In this document: positions 1 through 9,000 of the stretch, piece by piece
Layout: every line of letters begins with the position of its first letter
How positions within the stretch are numbered: position 1 is the stretch's first letter
Assembly: GCF_001444405.1 (NCBI RefSeq)
Contig: NZ_CP013187.1
Coordinates: 868,001-932,000 of the forward strand
Origin: Pseudoalteromonas phenolica
Lineage (GTDB): Bacteria; Pseudomonadota; Gammaproteobacteria; Enterobacterales; Alteromonadaceae
Direction of reading: 5' to 3'
Length of the DNA: 64,000 nt
Translations under genes and position numbers: made by a program
The notes under the pieces: model-generated
Seen by the model: only the letters and a program-made list of their open reading frames with translations
Database searches by the model: none
What the model was told of the DNA's origin: nothing

Positions 1-65
1 ATTCGATAGAGCTTATGGTGATAGTATTGAAAATCCATTAGAGTTTTTATTACAAAACAAAATTT

Positions 66-141
66 GCCCAGATAGCTCAGTCGGTAGAGCAGAGGATTGA
101 AAATCCTCGTGTCGGTGGTTCGATTCCGCCTCTGGGCACCA
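66..141 (+). tRNA. tRNA-Phe (GAA)
   Basis: A complete 76-nt cloverleaf with encoded CCA end. The acceptor stem GCCCAGA pairs with TCTGGGC, the D-loop region reads AGCTCAGTCGGTAGAGC, the anticodon loop TTGAAAA gives anticodon GAA, and the T-arm contains GGTTCGATTCC. It is followed directly by a hairpin terminator, so it is probably transcribed alone or as the last tRNA of a cluster that begins outside the window. A TTGAAA at 27-32 could be the -35 box, but no convincing -10 was found. Confidence 0.97.
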
Positions 142-150
142 TCATTGAAA

Positions 151-175
151 AGCCTCGCAATAGCGAGGCTTTTTC
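151..175 (+). terminator. Rho-independent terminator of tRNA-Phe
   Basis: Perfect 8-bp stem AGCCTCGC / GCGAGGCT with a 4-nt loop, followed by a run of five T residues. It lies 9 nt after the CCA end of the tRNA. Confidence 0.85.
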
Positions 176-303
176 ATTTCTAGCAAAATAAACCTCAGTC
201 AACTCAAAACCATAGAAAGGTGTTTTCATTTTAGGCGCTTGCAATGTGGTGCTGATCTGAATCAAATGACATTCTCATTAAAATAAAATTTCTATTTTTT
301 TGC

Positions 304-332
304 TTGTGAAATCCAATTTTGCCCTCAATACT
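304..332 (+). promoter_or_regulatory. candidate sigma-70 promoter of hpf
   Basis: TTGTGA (304-309), a 17-bp spacer and AATACT (327-332) upstream of hpf. The match to consensus is moderate; spacing and position are good. Inferred from sequence only. Confidence 0.35.
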
Positions 333-363
333 GTAGTTGAGGTAAACAAAAAAAGGATACCCT

Positions 364-723
364 ATGAAAATAAATCTTTCTGGTCATCACGTAGATGTAA
401 CCGACGCAGTAAAACAGCATGTCCAAGAAAAGTTTGCCAAAATCGCAACGCATTTTCCTTCATTGATAGCCTTAGATATTATTATTAGTAAAGAGCACAA
501 CCAGTTTTATACTGAAATTAGCACTAACTATGAAGGCGCACGCGTAGCGGTAAAAGGAGAAGGTGAAGTTATGTATCCGGCAATTGCAAATGCCGCAAAA
601 AAACTAGATGCAGCCCTAAAGCATAGAAAAGGTCAGTTAAAAGCAGATAGGCATGAAAAGCCAGTGAGTACCACACCACCTATCGCCCACGAAATTATTC
701 AAGAGATGAACTTAAGTCAATAA
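364..723 (+). CDS. hpf: ribosome hibernation promoting factor (short form, HPF/YfiA family)
   Basis: 119 aa. The N-terminal 95 residues have the beta-alpha-beta-beta-beta-alpha S30AE fold signature (MKINLSGHHVDVTDAVKQHV, then a basic helix near residues 80-95) and align with E. coli HPF. A roughly 24-residue tail rich in Pro and Thr follows; it is too short to be the long-form dimerisation domain. In the family, HPF binds the 30S decoding region in stationary phase and promotes 100S dimers. An AGGA Shine-Dalgarno sits about 8 nt before the ATG. In E. coli hpf lies in the rpoN-ptsN operon; here it stands alone between tRNA-Phe and glsA with its own terminator. RaiA-like function remains an alternative. 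Confidence 0.9.
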   Translation: MKINLSGHHVDVTDAVKQHVQEKFAKIATHFPSLIALDIIISKEHNQFYTEISTNYEGARVAVKGEGEVMYPAIANAAKKLDAALKHRKGQLKADRHEKPVSTTPPIAHEIIQEMNLSQ

Positions 724-740
724 GTTTATTGCAAATACAA

Positions 741-772
741 CGAAACAAGCCCGATTTATCGGGCTTGTTTCG
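741..772 (+). terminator. terminator after hpf
   Basis: Perfect 14-bp stem (CGAAACAAGCCCGA paired with TCGGGCTTGTTTCG) around a TTTA loop, 18 nt after the hpf stop codon, followed by TTTATAAG. Confidence 0.85.
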
Positions 773-888
773 TTTATAAGTAAAATCAGTTTTTTGTATT
801 GAATTAATATTATTAGTTACGAATATCGACTGGTGTTTTGGTGGTTTAACATCGGCTATATTGTGAAAAAAATTATGGTCTTTATTTA

Positions 889-1797
889 GTGCTTGATTAT
901 CAAACTTTATTAGAAAAAACATGCCAGCATGTTGAGCCTTTCTCTCACCAGGGAGAAGTCGCGACCTATATTCCTGCGCTTGCCGAACAGAAGAAAGGGC
1001 AGTTTGCAATTGCGCTGCAAACTATTGATGGCAAAGTATATTCGGCAGGAGATGTCAGTAATAAATTTACTGTGCAATCGGTGTCAAAAGCGCTCACCTT
1101 AACTATGGCATTACAGCGCTATGGTGATGATTTATGGCTGCGTGTTGGTAAAGAACCATCTGGAACTGCGTTTAACTCACTAACTCAGCTAGAATTCGAA
1201 CAAGGTAAACCAAGAAATCCTTTTATTAATGCAGGAGCTATCGTCACTGCCGACGCACTTTATTCTCGCTTGAGCGCACCTATTCATGCTGTTCTAGAGA
1301 AATTTAGAGCGCAATCGGGTAACAGTAATGTTGTAATAAATCGTACCGTGGCTAACTCTGAATATCAGCACAGGTATCGCAATGCGGCTATGGCTTATTT
1401 AATGAAGTCCTTTGGTAACTTTGATAATGACGTCGAAAAAGTGCTTTGGAGTTACTTTAATTACTGTGCCATAGAAGTGAATGTGATTGAGCTTGCAAAG
1501 ACGTTTTCTTATTTAAGCAATAAGGGCGTTTGTTTGCAAAGTGGTGAGCAGGTGATATCGGCAAAGCAAACCAAACAACTCAATTCGTTATTATTTACCA
1601 GTGGTCTTTATGACGCAGCCGGCGATTTTGCTTATCGTGTTGGTATGCCGGGGAAGTCAGGCGTGTCAGGTACTATTATCGCTGTGTTACCGGGTCAATT
1701 TACTGCTGCTGTATGGTCTCCTGGTCTAGATAGTTTTGGCAATTCGGTCGCAGGCATTGCTGCATTGGAATATCTTGCTGAGTATGTTAACCATTAG
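889..1797 (+). CDS. glsA: glutaminase A
   Basis: 302 aa, the usual length of the serine-dependent beta-lactamase-like glutaminases (L-glutamine to glutamate plus ammonia, cytoplasmic). The catalytic S-x-x-K motif is S64-V-S-K67, and the NPFINAGA substrate-binding motif follows near residue 112. The C-terminal GMPGKSGVSG glycine-rich segment is also conserved. Alignment with E. coli YneH over the N-terminus (LLEKTCQHVEPF) supports a GTG start at 889; no good Shine-Dalgarno is visible in front of it and no in-frame ATG lies upstream, so translation may be weak. It is a single gene flanked by terminators. Confidence 0.93.
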   Translation: MLDYQTLLEKTCQHVEPFSHQGEVATYIPALAEQKKGQFAIALQTIDGKVYSAGDVSNKFTVQSVSKALTLTMALQRYGDDLWLRVGKEPSGTAFNSLTQLEFEQGKPRNPFINAGAIVTADALYSRLSAPIHAVLEKFRAQSGNSNVVINRTVANSEYQHRYRNAAMAYLMKSFGNFDNDVEKVLWSYFNYCAIEVNVIELAKTFSYLSNKGVCLQSGEQVISAKQTKQLNSLLFTSGLYDAAGDFAYRVGMPGKSGVSGTIIAVLPGQFTAAVWSPGLDSFGNSVAGIAALEYLAEYVNH

Positions 1798-1833
1798 AAT
1801 TTACTTAATAATTAATACGCAATGATATATACA

Positions 1834-1861
1834 ATAAAGCCGACAAATTAGTCGGCTTTAT
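1834..1861. terminator. bidirectional terminator between glsA and gsk
   Basis: Perfect 11-bp stem ATAAAGCCGAC / GTCGGCTTTAT with a 6-nt loop, located between the convergent glsA (+) and gsk (-) genes. Confidence 0.8.
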
Positions 1862-1895
1862 AAGTTTTAATTGTTTTGATTTGATGCAACTCTGA

Positions 1896-3200
1896 TTATT
1901 GTTCCCAATACGCTTGTTCTAATGAATCTTCGCGTTCTGGTAACCCTCTTGATAAACGAGGAGAGTGCTGTACTAAAACTTCATAGCTAGCACGATTCGC
2001 ATACTTACTGATCTGAGCTAATGATGAGTAAGTAATCGCTGTGTGTTCGTGTTTTGCTGAATTTGGCACATTCATTTTATGGTATTCGTTGGCTGATAAG
2101 TCATGTAATACCGCAGCTAACGCACAGTCGCCCGCGCCATTGGTATTTTTAATTGAATCAGGGCCACCCATATAAGGCGCTGTATGTGCGTAAACTTTAA
2201 TTGGGTTAACACATGCATCTTTACGCATAGATCGAGAAAATTCATATTGATTGAATTCAGCGATTGCACCAGGCAATAGCGGGTATTCTGTTTCACGTTT
2301 GAATTTATCATCAACGTAACCCGCCATTACGAGGCCTTTCGGGCCCGCGGTGCAGATAACAAGATCAACCCAGTCAAGCGCTTTGTCTGCAGCCAATAGC
2401 GGATCGCTGAAGCCAGTGATTGCTTCACCTTCTTCTTCGTTCATCGCTAAGATGTCGACATGTTTTTCAACAAACTCAGCCCACCACTTAGGATCTTGTT
2501 CGATTAAAAACTTGGTGCCGAGTGATAAAACAACTGGAACATTGGCTTCATTGGCGTACTTAACCGCTTGAATTGTAGCCTCTGTCATCGTCTCATCACC
2601 AGATGTACGCATTAGGTAGGCACTAATCACCAGTGCTGAAGCATTTGCAATAAGTTGCTCTGGAATTGACTCAGGCTTTAAGTGATTCATTAAGCCAGGG
2701 CTGATCGCGAAAGTACGCTCCCCTGTATCATCAATTAATGTGAAGCATCGGCCAATAGGGCCGTCAACTGGTTGCAAATAATCCAGATCGACTCGGCTAG
2801 AGGTATTACATAAAAACTTGTATGCGTAGCTACCAATCTTTATGTTTTCACTCATTACACCAAGCAGTACTGAGCGGTCGTCCGCTAACACCGAGTAATT
2901 GTGCATGGTATTACCTATAGTGCCACCTGCAAACTCATAATCGATCATATTCTCGCGTTTAAGACGGTCATATAACGCATTTGTCACCTCACTTTCGATG
3001 ACTTGTGACATACCTCGTTTCAAACCAAACTCGTCAAGAAATGCTTGATCAACTTTAGCTTCGATATCGACAACGATTTGGTCTATGCCGCAAATGTAAC
3101 TGCGCTTAAGCCCATCTTCACTACTTATCTGGTCTAGTAGTGGGTCTTTATCTTCCACCGGAAAATAATGTTTATGCCTGCGGCGTCCCGGAAATTTCAT
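1896..3200 (-). CDS. gsk: inosine/guanosine kinase
   Basis: 434 aa, same length as E. coli Gsk and colinear with it from MKFPGRRRHKHYFP to the C-terminal RGLPEREDSLE. It is a PfkB/ribokinase-family enzyme that phosphorylates inosine and guanosine to IMP and GMP in purine salvage. The glycine-rich FAGGTIGNTMHNYS segment (substrate lid) and the ATP/anion-hole motif NTNGAGDC, with the catalytic Asp, are intact. The residue after the Asp is Cys where E. coli has Gly, a small departure. The gene has a long upstream region containing a conspicuous inverted repeat, so its mRNA may have a structured leader. Confidence 0.95.
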   Translation of the reverse strand: MKFPGRRRHKHYFPVEDKDPLLDQISSEDGLKRSYICGIDQIVVDIEAKVDQAFLDEFGLKRGMSQVIESEVTNALYDRLKRENMIDYEFAGGTIGNTMHNYSVLADDRSVLLGVMSENIKIGSYAYKFLCNTSSRVDLDYLQPVDGPIGRCFTLIDDTGERTFAISPGLMNHLKPESIPEQLIANASALVISAYLMRTSGDETMTEATIQAVKYANEANVPVVLSLGTKFLIEQDPKWWAEFVEKHVDILAMNEEEGEAITGFSDPLLAADKALDWVDLVICTAGPKGLVMAGYVDDKFKRETEYPLLPGAIAEFNQYEFSRSMRKDACVNPIKVYAHTAPYMGGPDSIKNTNGAGDCALAAVLHDLSANEYHKMNVPNSAKHEHTAITYSSLAQISKYANRASYEVLVQHSPRLSRGLPEREDSLEQAYWEQ

Positions 3201-3617
3201 GTGTTACCCGTGTGTGTGTACCCAAACTAACTCAAGATACGTGGCTCAGCGAGAATTGATTGGCTTTCAGGCAAGGCATCGATTTGAAGATCTAGTGGAC
3301 TAAATCGAAAATCGACAACACAGTATGAAAGTCAATCAAGCTCGCCTTTGGAGCGCGTCTTCAGTCCCATTTCTTCGTCAAAGAACTTGGAAAGGACCAG
3401 CCAATACGCTGCGTCCTTTTCCTTGAACTGAAACAGAACGCCACGCTCTGAGTCATTTATCTTGAGATTGTTCGGGTATAATAGCTCAAGAAATAAAAAA
3501 AGCGGCGAATTATAGCCTAAATACGGGAGCTTGAGCCATGCCAAATCGACAAATATTGCAATTAAATGTGGTATATTTGCGCTTAAACTTCCTAAATAGT
3601 AGCAGTAACAGACACTA
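3201..3617. other. 417-bp gsk-tadA intergenic region with structured element
   Basis: This divergent intergenic region holds a large inverted repeat (3249-3345), an open frame of 70 codons on the minus strand ending at 3332, and promoter-like sites on both strands: TATAAT at 3514-3509 (minus, towards gsk), TATAAT at 3477-3482 (plus) and an extended -10 TGGTATATT at 3569-3577 (plus, towards tadA). None has a strong -35. The minus-strand frame begins with TTG at 3544 and has no visible ribosome-binding site, so I do not call it a gene. Transcription from 3514 would give gsk a leader of about 300 nt. Confidence 0.5.
3249..3345. repeat. large imperfect inverted repeat / structured element
   Basis: GCGAG (3249-3253) plus a 14-bp arm (3256-3269) pair with a 14-bp arm (3326-3339) plus CTCGC (3341-3345). 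The single departure is G3263 opposite T3332, a G-U wobble if the plus strand is the RNA. A second stem lies inside: TCGATTT (3279-3285) with AAATCGA (3302-3308). It could be an RNA leader structure of gsk or a dispersed hairpin element; only one copy exists in the window. Confidence 0.55.
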
Positions 3618-4127
3618 ATGACAGAAATCGAGCAAGATCAATACTGGATGCTAAAGGCGCTAGAATATGCTGATAAAGCTGAGCAACAGAATGAAATTCC
3701 TGTTGGGGCCGTGTTAGTGAAAGATGGTGAACTTGTTAGCGCGGGTTGGAATCAGTCTATTTGTAACCATGATCCATCAGCCCATGCTGAGATGATGGCA
3801 GTGCGAGAAGCTGGTAAGAAAATCGAGAATTATCGCCTGATTGATTGCACTTTATATGTCACCCTTGAACCTTGCCCTATGTGCGCTGGTTTACTTGTTC
3901 ACAGTCGAATTAAGCGCTTAGTGTATGGTGCAGCTGATGCAAAAACAGGTTCTGCAGGGTCTATAATGAATATCGTTAGAGAGCCTAAGTTAAACCATCA
4001 GTTAGAGGTGACTTCGGGGGTGATGGCTGATCAGTGTGCAGAAAAGTTATCGGCGTTTTTTCGTCGCCGCAGAAAAGAAATTAAAGAAGCGAAAAGGCTA
4101 GCAAAACAAGCAGCTCAAGAAGGCTGA
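3618..4127 (+). CDS. tadA: tRNA-specific adenosine deaminase
   Basis: 169 aa. Converts A34 to inosine in the tRNA-Arg(ACG) wobble position; essential in most bacteria. The cytidine-deaminase fold motifs are complete: HAE (H56, catalytic E58) and PCPMC (zinc ligands C86 and C89). A basic helix near the C-terminus (FFRRRRKEIKEAKR) is typical of the family. The last codons form part of a terminator hairpin. The tadA-mltF-purL neighbourhood resembles the tadA/mltF/purL region of E. coli. Confidence 0.96.
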   Translation: MTEIEQDQYWMLKALEYADKAEQQNEIPVGAVLVKDGELVSAGWNQSICNHDPSAHAEMMAVREAGKKIENYRLIDCTLYVTLEPCPMCAGLLVHSRIKRLVYGAADAKTGSAGSIMNIVREPKLNHQLEVTSGVMADQCAEKLSAFFRRRRKEIKEAKRLAKQAAQEG

Positions 4128-4140
4128 GCTGCTGATTCAT
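4109..4140 (+). terminator. terminator overlapping the 3' end of tadA
   Basis: Stem AGCAGCTCA (4109-4117) / TGAGCTGCT (4125-4133) with a 7-nt loop, followed by GATTCA and a T run. The left arm lies in the last codons of tadA and also overlaps the end of the opposite small gene. Confidence 0.65.
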
Positions 4141-4294
4141 TTTTTTCTGCCATTTCATCCATTTGCATGATGGCGAACGCTTTTCTTCGATTTAGCACCT
4201 TCTTGTGCGAATTTTTAGTCAAAACACGTCTTCGATTTGGTGACGTATGAGAAGTGTTTCGTTTAAATTGGTGAGTACGACGTCTGTTAAGCAT
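4115..4294 (-). CDS. small basic protein of unknown function
   Basis: 59 aa starting MLNRRRTHQFKRN; very basic in the first 40 residues (repeated RRR, RRK and KK clusters) and acidic towards the end (MDEMAEKNE). I recognise no family. A perfect AGGAGG Shine-Dalgarno (4305-4300) lies 5 nt before the ATG at 4294, which argues strongly that it is translated; the in-frame GTG six bases earlier overlaps this site and is unlikely to be used. Size and charge would suit a ribosome- or nucleic-acid-associated protein, but that is inference. Its 3' end overlaps the last 13 bases of tadA tail to tail. Confidence 0.6.
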   Translation of the reverse strand: MLNRRRTHQFKRNTSHTSPNRRRVLTKNSHKKVLNRRKAFAIMQMDEMAEKNESAAQPS

Positions 4295-4447
4295 CGACAC
4301 CTCCTAATTGTGAGAGATTAAACCATACCAATGTCTTTGGTACATATATCAAACAACATAACTCTTTACTTAAGAAAATTGATTGATACTACGATTGGCA
4401 GAATTACAGGGAATGATTGCAAATATGTGACAACGCGACCGAAAGCG

Positions 4448-5824
4448 TCACTTTTGTCCGTTTTCTGAATTGAGCGCACCGTTTTCGTCTAACCAAACCA
4501 GTGCATCATAATATCGGCGGATGTTATCAACGTATTGAACTGCTACATCCCCGCGTGCATATCCATATCGTGTTTTTCGATAGTAGCGCTTTTTTACCAA
4601 CAGTGGTAGTCGTTTTTTTACATCGGCCCAACGGCTCGGATCGCCACCTTGTTGCTCAGTAATCTTACGCGCGTCATTCACATGTCCCCAACCCACATTA
4701 TATGACGCCATAGCGAACCAAACATTGTCTGGATATTGTACGGACTTAGGAACGCGTTTGATCAGTTTACGCAAATAAATAGCCCCCCCTTTTATGTTTT
4801 GCTTAGGTTTAAGGCGGTTCTTTACACCCACTTGCTTTGCGGTTGGTTGCGTGAGCATCATTATGCCACGTACCCCTGTGGGGGATTTTGCACGCGGCTT
4901 CCACATGGACTCTTGGTAGCTCAATGCGGCCAGTAGTCGCCAGTCAAGTTTGTTTTGTTCTGAGTATTTTTTAAACCATGCTTGATACTTGGGGAGTACT
5001 TCCTTCGTGGCTTCCACAAAGGCGAGGGTATTTACATAGTTAAATGTTTCAACATGGCCAAAGTACTTTTCTTCAAGCTCTGCTAATTTTCCATTTTGAT
5101 TTACTTTGTCAAAAAAAGGCATCAGTAATGCGTATAGCGAGTCATCGGGGTCTTTGCGCATTATCCAACTGATCGAATCTTGTTTTGTGACCGAAAAAGC
5201 AATACTGACTTCTGGGTGGTAGCGGCGGAAAAGGGCAAGAGAGTGCGAGTCAGCAATCGTGTAACTAATTTTTTCGTCAATGATGTTTTGTAGTAGCTCT
5301 TCTTCATCCACATCATCAACAACATGTATTTCAATATTAGGATAGGCTTTTTTCGCTTCTTGTAAGCTAATTAAGTGATTTGAGCCTGCTAACACAGTAA
5401 TAGGAGCATCGACTTGTTCAAAACTCCTTGGTCGTCTTGGTCCCTGTTTATAAACTAACTTTTGGCTAATGGCTCGGTAACTTGGACCAAAGCGATAATG
5501 CTCGCCACGTTGTGGGTCGTAACTGAGTCCGGCGGCAATAAAATCTAAATCACCACTGTCCAAACGTTGGAAAAGCTCTGGCAAACTATAAAACGGCACG
5601 ATATTGAGTTTGACGTTAAGTGAGTTTGCAAACGCTTGTGTTAACTCATATTCAAAGCCTTGTTCGCCTTGCTGCGCTTGATAAAAATTAGCAGGCCCCG
5701 CCAGGGTGCCTACTTTTAATTCATGCTTTTGTTGCACGCGTTCAAGCTGCGTCATAGGCGGTTTATCACATCCGACTAAAACCCACATAAAAATGATGAG
5801 TGTAAGCAATGGTTTTAACTGCAT
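4448..5824 (-). CDS. mltF: membrane-bound lytic murein transglycosylase F
   Basis: 458 aa. A lipoprotein signal (lipobox LVGC, acylated C19) is followed by an extracellular-solute-binding family 3 domain (about residues 33-260) and a C-terminal SLT lysozyme-like domain. The catalytic Glu is E305 in SYQESMW, followed by the GIMMLT and ASYNVGWGHV motifs of family 1E transglycosylases. MltF cleaves the MurNAc-GlcNAc bond to anhydro-muropeptides at the outer membrane, with the SBP-like domain acting as an allosteric peptide sensor. As in E. coli it lies next to purL, transcribed divergently. The start fits the lipoprotein signal. Confidence 0.95.
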   Translation of the reverse strand: MQLKPLLTLIIFMWVLVGCDKPPMTQLERVQQKHELKVGTLAGPANFYQAQQGEQGFEYELTQAFANSLNVKLNIVPFYSLPELFQRLDSGDLDFIAAGLSYDPQRGEHYRFGPSYRAISQKLVYKQGPRRPRSFEQVDAPITVLAGSNHLISLQEAKKAYPNIEIHVVDDVDEEELLQNIIDEKISYTIADSHSLALFRRYHPEVSIAFSVTKQDSISWIMRKDPDDSLYALLMPFFDKVNQNGKLAELEEKYFGHVETFNYVNTLAFVEATKEVLPKYQAWFKKYSEQNKLDWRLLAALSYQESMWKPRAKSPTGVRGIMMLTQPTAKQVGVKNRLKPKQNIKGGAIYLRKLIKRVPKSVQYPDNVWFAMASYNVGWGHVNDARKITEQQGGDPSRWADVKKRLPLLVKKRYYRKTRYGYARGDVAVQYVDNIRRYYDALVWLDENGALNSENGQK

Positions 5825-5972
5825 GAAGACAAAGCGTGAGGTTATTAATAAAACTAAACTATCAAAGTTCTGAGTGGATGCAAAATGAGAAATCTAACAC
5901 TCTGAAGTAAAAGTGTTTTTTTACTCTAATAAAGAACCGAATACGATTTTTGGCAGTTTTATAATTTTACAG

Positions 5973-6001
5973 TTAAAACTAGCCATGAATTCGACTATAA
6001 T
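5973..6001 (+). promoter_or_regulatory. candidate sigma-70 promoter of purL
   Basis: TTAAAA (5973-5978), a 17-bp spacer and a perfect TATAAT (5996-6001) followed by a GC-rich discriminator (AGCGGCCC). It would give a leader of roughly 40 nt. I looked for a PurR-type operator and did not find a convincing one. Confidence 0.55.
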
Positions 6002-6049
6002 AGCGGCCCTAAATATCGTTCAATCCTTAACCCCCGGATGAAATAACCT

Positions 6050-9000
6050 ATGTTGATTTTACGTGGTGCGCCAGCACTTTCTGATTTCAAAGTTCAAAAA
6101 ATCCTTAAAACCTGCTCTGACGCGAATTTACCAGTAACTGGTATTTATGCTGAGTTTATGCATTTTGCAGACTTAACTGCGGAGCTGAGCGAATCGGAAT
6201 TAGACAAGCTAAATAAACTACTTAAGTACGGCCCAACTATCGCCGAACACGAGCCTCAAGGTGCACTTATTCTAGTAACACCACGTATTGGTACCATTTC
6301 TCCGTGGGCATCAAAAGCAACTGACATCGCTAACAACTGTGGCCTAGATAAGGTTCACCGTGTTGAGCGTGGTATTGCTTACTATGTTGAGGGTGAGCTA
6401 AGCGCAGAGCAACTAAATGAAGTTGCTAAGCTAGTACACGACCGTATGACAGAGTCTGTTCACAACAGCCTTGAAGATGCAGGTCAGTTATTCCGCGTTG
6501 AAGAGCCGCGCCCAATGTCATCAGTAGATATTCTTGGTGGTGGCCGCGAAGCGCTTGCAACAGCAAACGTTGAGCAAGGTTTTGCACTAGCGGATGACGA
6601 AATTGACTACCTAGTAGAAAACTTCACTAAGTTAGGTCGTAACCCGAACGACATCGAGCTATTCATGTTCGCACAGGCGAACTCTGAGCACTGTCGTCAC
6701 AAGATTTTCAACGCCGGTTGGACAATCGACGGTGAAGAGCAGCCTAAGTCGCTGTTCAAAATGATCAAAAACACATTCGAAACGCACCCAGAAAACGTAC
6801 TGTCTGCTTATAAAGATAACGCAGCGGTAATGAAGGGTTCTAAAGCGGGTCGTTTCTTCCCGAACAAAGAAGGTGAGTACAGCTACAATCAAGAAAACAT
6901 TGAAATCTTGATGAAGGTTGAAACGCATAACCACCCAACGGCAATTGCACCATTCTCTGGCGCATCGACTGGTTCTGGTGGTGAAATTCGTGACGAAGGT
7001 GCAACAGGTCGTGGTTCTAAGCCAAAAGCAGGTCTAGTTGGTTTTACCGTATCTAACCTTCGTATTCCAGGCTTTGAGCAACCGTGGGAAACTAACTTCG
7101 GTAAGCCTGGTCGTATCGTTGATGCACTAGATATCATGATCGACGGCCCATTAGGTGGCGCAGCATTCAACAACGAATTTGGTCGTCCTAACCTACTTGG
7201 TTACTTCCGTACTTACGAAGAAAAAGTTAACAGCCACAATGGTGAAGAAGTACGTGGTTACCATAAGCCAATTATGCTTGCTGGTGGTCTTGGTAACATT
7301 CGTACTGAGCATGTTCAAAAAGGTGAAATCCCTGTAGGCGCTAAGCTAATAGCCCTTGGTGGCCCTGCGATGAACATTGGTCTTGGTGGTGGTGCTGCAT
7401 CATCAATGGCATCTGGTCAGTCAAACGAAGACTTAGACTTTGCTTCGGTACAGCGTGAAAACCCAGAAATGGAGCGTCGTTGTCAGGAAGTTATCGACAA
7501 GTGTTGGCAGCTAGGCGACGAAAACCCAATCGCGTTTATCCATGATGTGGGCGCGGGTGGCCTTTCAAATGCATTCCCTGAGCTAGTAGACGACGGTGGT
7601 CGTGGTGGTAAATTCCAACTACGTAATATCCCGAATGATGAGCCGGGCATGGCGCCACACGAGATCTGGTGTAACGAATCACAAGAACGTTATGTACTTG
7701 CAGTTGCGGCAGAAGACTTCGCACGTTTTGAAGAAATTTGTAAGCGTGAGCGCGCACAGTACGCGGTAATTGGTGAAGCAACTGAAGAGCGTCATCTAAC
7801 CGTTGCGGATAGCCACTTTGATAACAACCCTGTAGATCTTCCACTAGAAGTACTACTTGGTAAAGCACCTAAGATGCACCGTGACGTTGAGTCAAAGCAA
7901 GTTGAAGGTGAAGCACTAAACACTGACAGCATCGACGTTGAGGAAGCCGCTAAGCGTTTACTTCGTCTACCAACGATTGCTGAGAAAACATTCCTTATCA
8001 CCATTGGTGACCGTACGGTAACAGGTCTAGTGGCACGTGACCAAATGGTTGGCCCTTGGCAGGTACCAGTAGCAAACTGTGCTGTAACAGCAGCTGCGTT
8101 TGACACTTACCACGGTGAAGCCATGTCAATGGGTGAACGCACACCAGCAGCACTTCTAAACTACGGCGCATCAGCACGTTTAGCAGTAGCAGAAGCGTTA
8201 ACTAACATTGCTGGCGCAAACATTGGCGGTCTTGAGAACATCAAGCTATCTGCAAACTGGATGGCAGCAGCAGGTCACCCAGGTGAAGATGCAGGTCTTT
8301 ACGAAGCAGTAAAAGCAGTAGGTGAAGAGTTGTGTCCAGCACTTGGTCTAACTATCCCAGTTGGTAAAGACTCAATGTCGATGAAGACGACATGGCAAGA
8401 TGACGGTGAAGACAAAGCGGTGACAGCGCCACTTTCTCTAGTTATCACTGCTTTTGGCCGTGTAGAAGACATTCGTAAAACAGTAACGCCTCAGCTTCGC
8501 ACTGACAAAGGTGACTCAAGCCTAATCCTAGTTGATTTAGGTGCAGGTCAAAACCGCATGGGTGCATCAAGCCTTGCACAGGTTTACAAACAACTTGGTG
8601 ACAAGACACCTGACGTAGATAGCCCAGAGCTATTAAAAGGTTTCTACAACGCAATGCAAGCACTTGTGGTTGATGAGAAGCTACTTGCTTACCATGACCG
8701 TTCAGACGGTGGTTTATTCACAACGGTTGCTGAAATGGCATTTGCTGGTCGCACAGGTGTGACTGTAAACCTTGATAGCCTAACAGGCTCTGACATCGAA
8801 GCGCTTTATAACGAAGAGCTAGGTGCCGTGATTCAGGTTCGCAACGACGACCTTGCAGCAGTTGAAGCTATTCTTGCTGATAACGGCCTTGCGGCAATCA
8901 GCCATACTATCGGTGCACTGAATACTGAAGACAAAGTAATCTTCAACCGTGGTGGCGAAGCAGTACTTGCAAATACACGTACTGAACTACGCACTATTTG

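Noticed and set aside
3332..3544. 70-aa minus-strand frame upstream of gsk
   Set aside because: TTG start with no ribosome site, lies across promoter-like sites and ends in a hairpin arm. Kept only as a finding, not as a gene.
5825..6049. PurR operator before purL
   Set aside because: No sequence close enough to the ACGCAAACGTTTTCGT-type palindrome.
6659..8106. Several 90-110 aa ORFs antisense to purL
   Set aside because: Shadows of a highly conserved gene; no ribosome sites or family resemblance.
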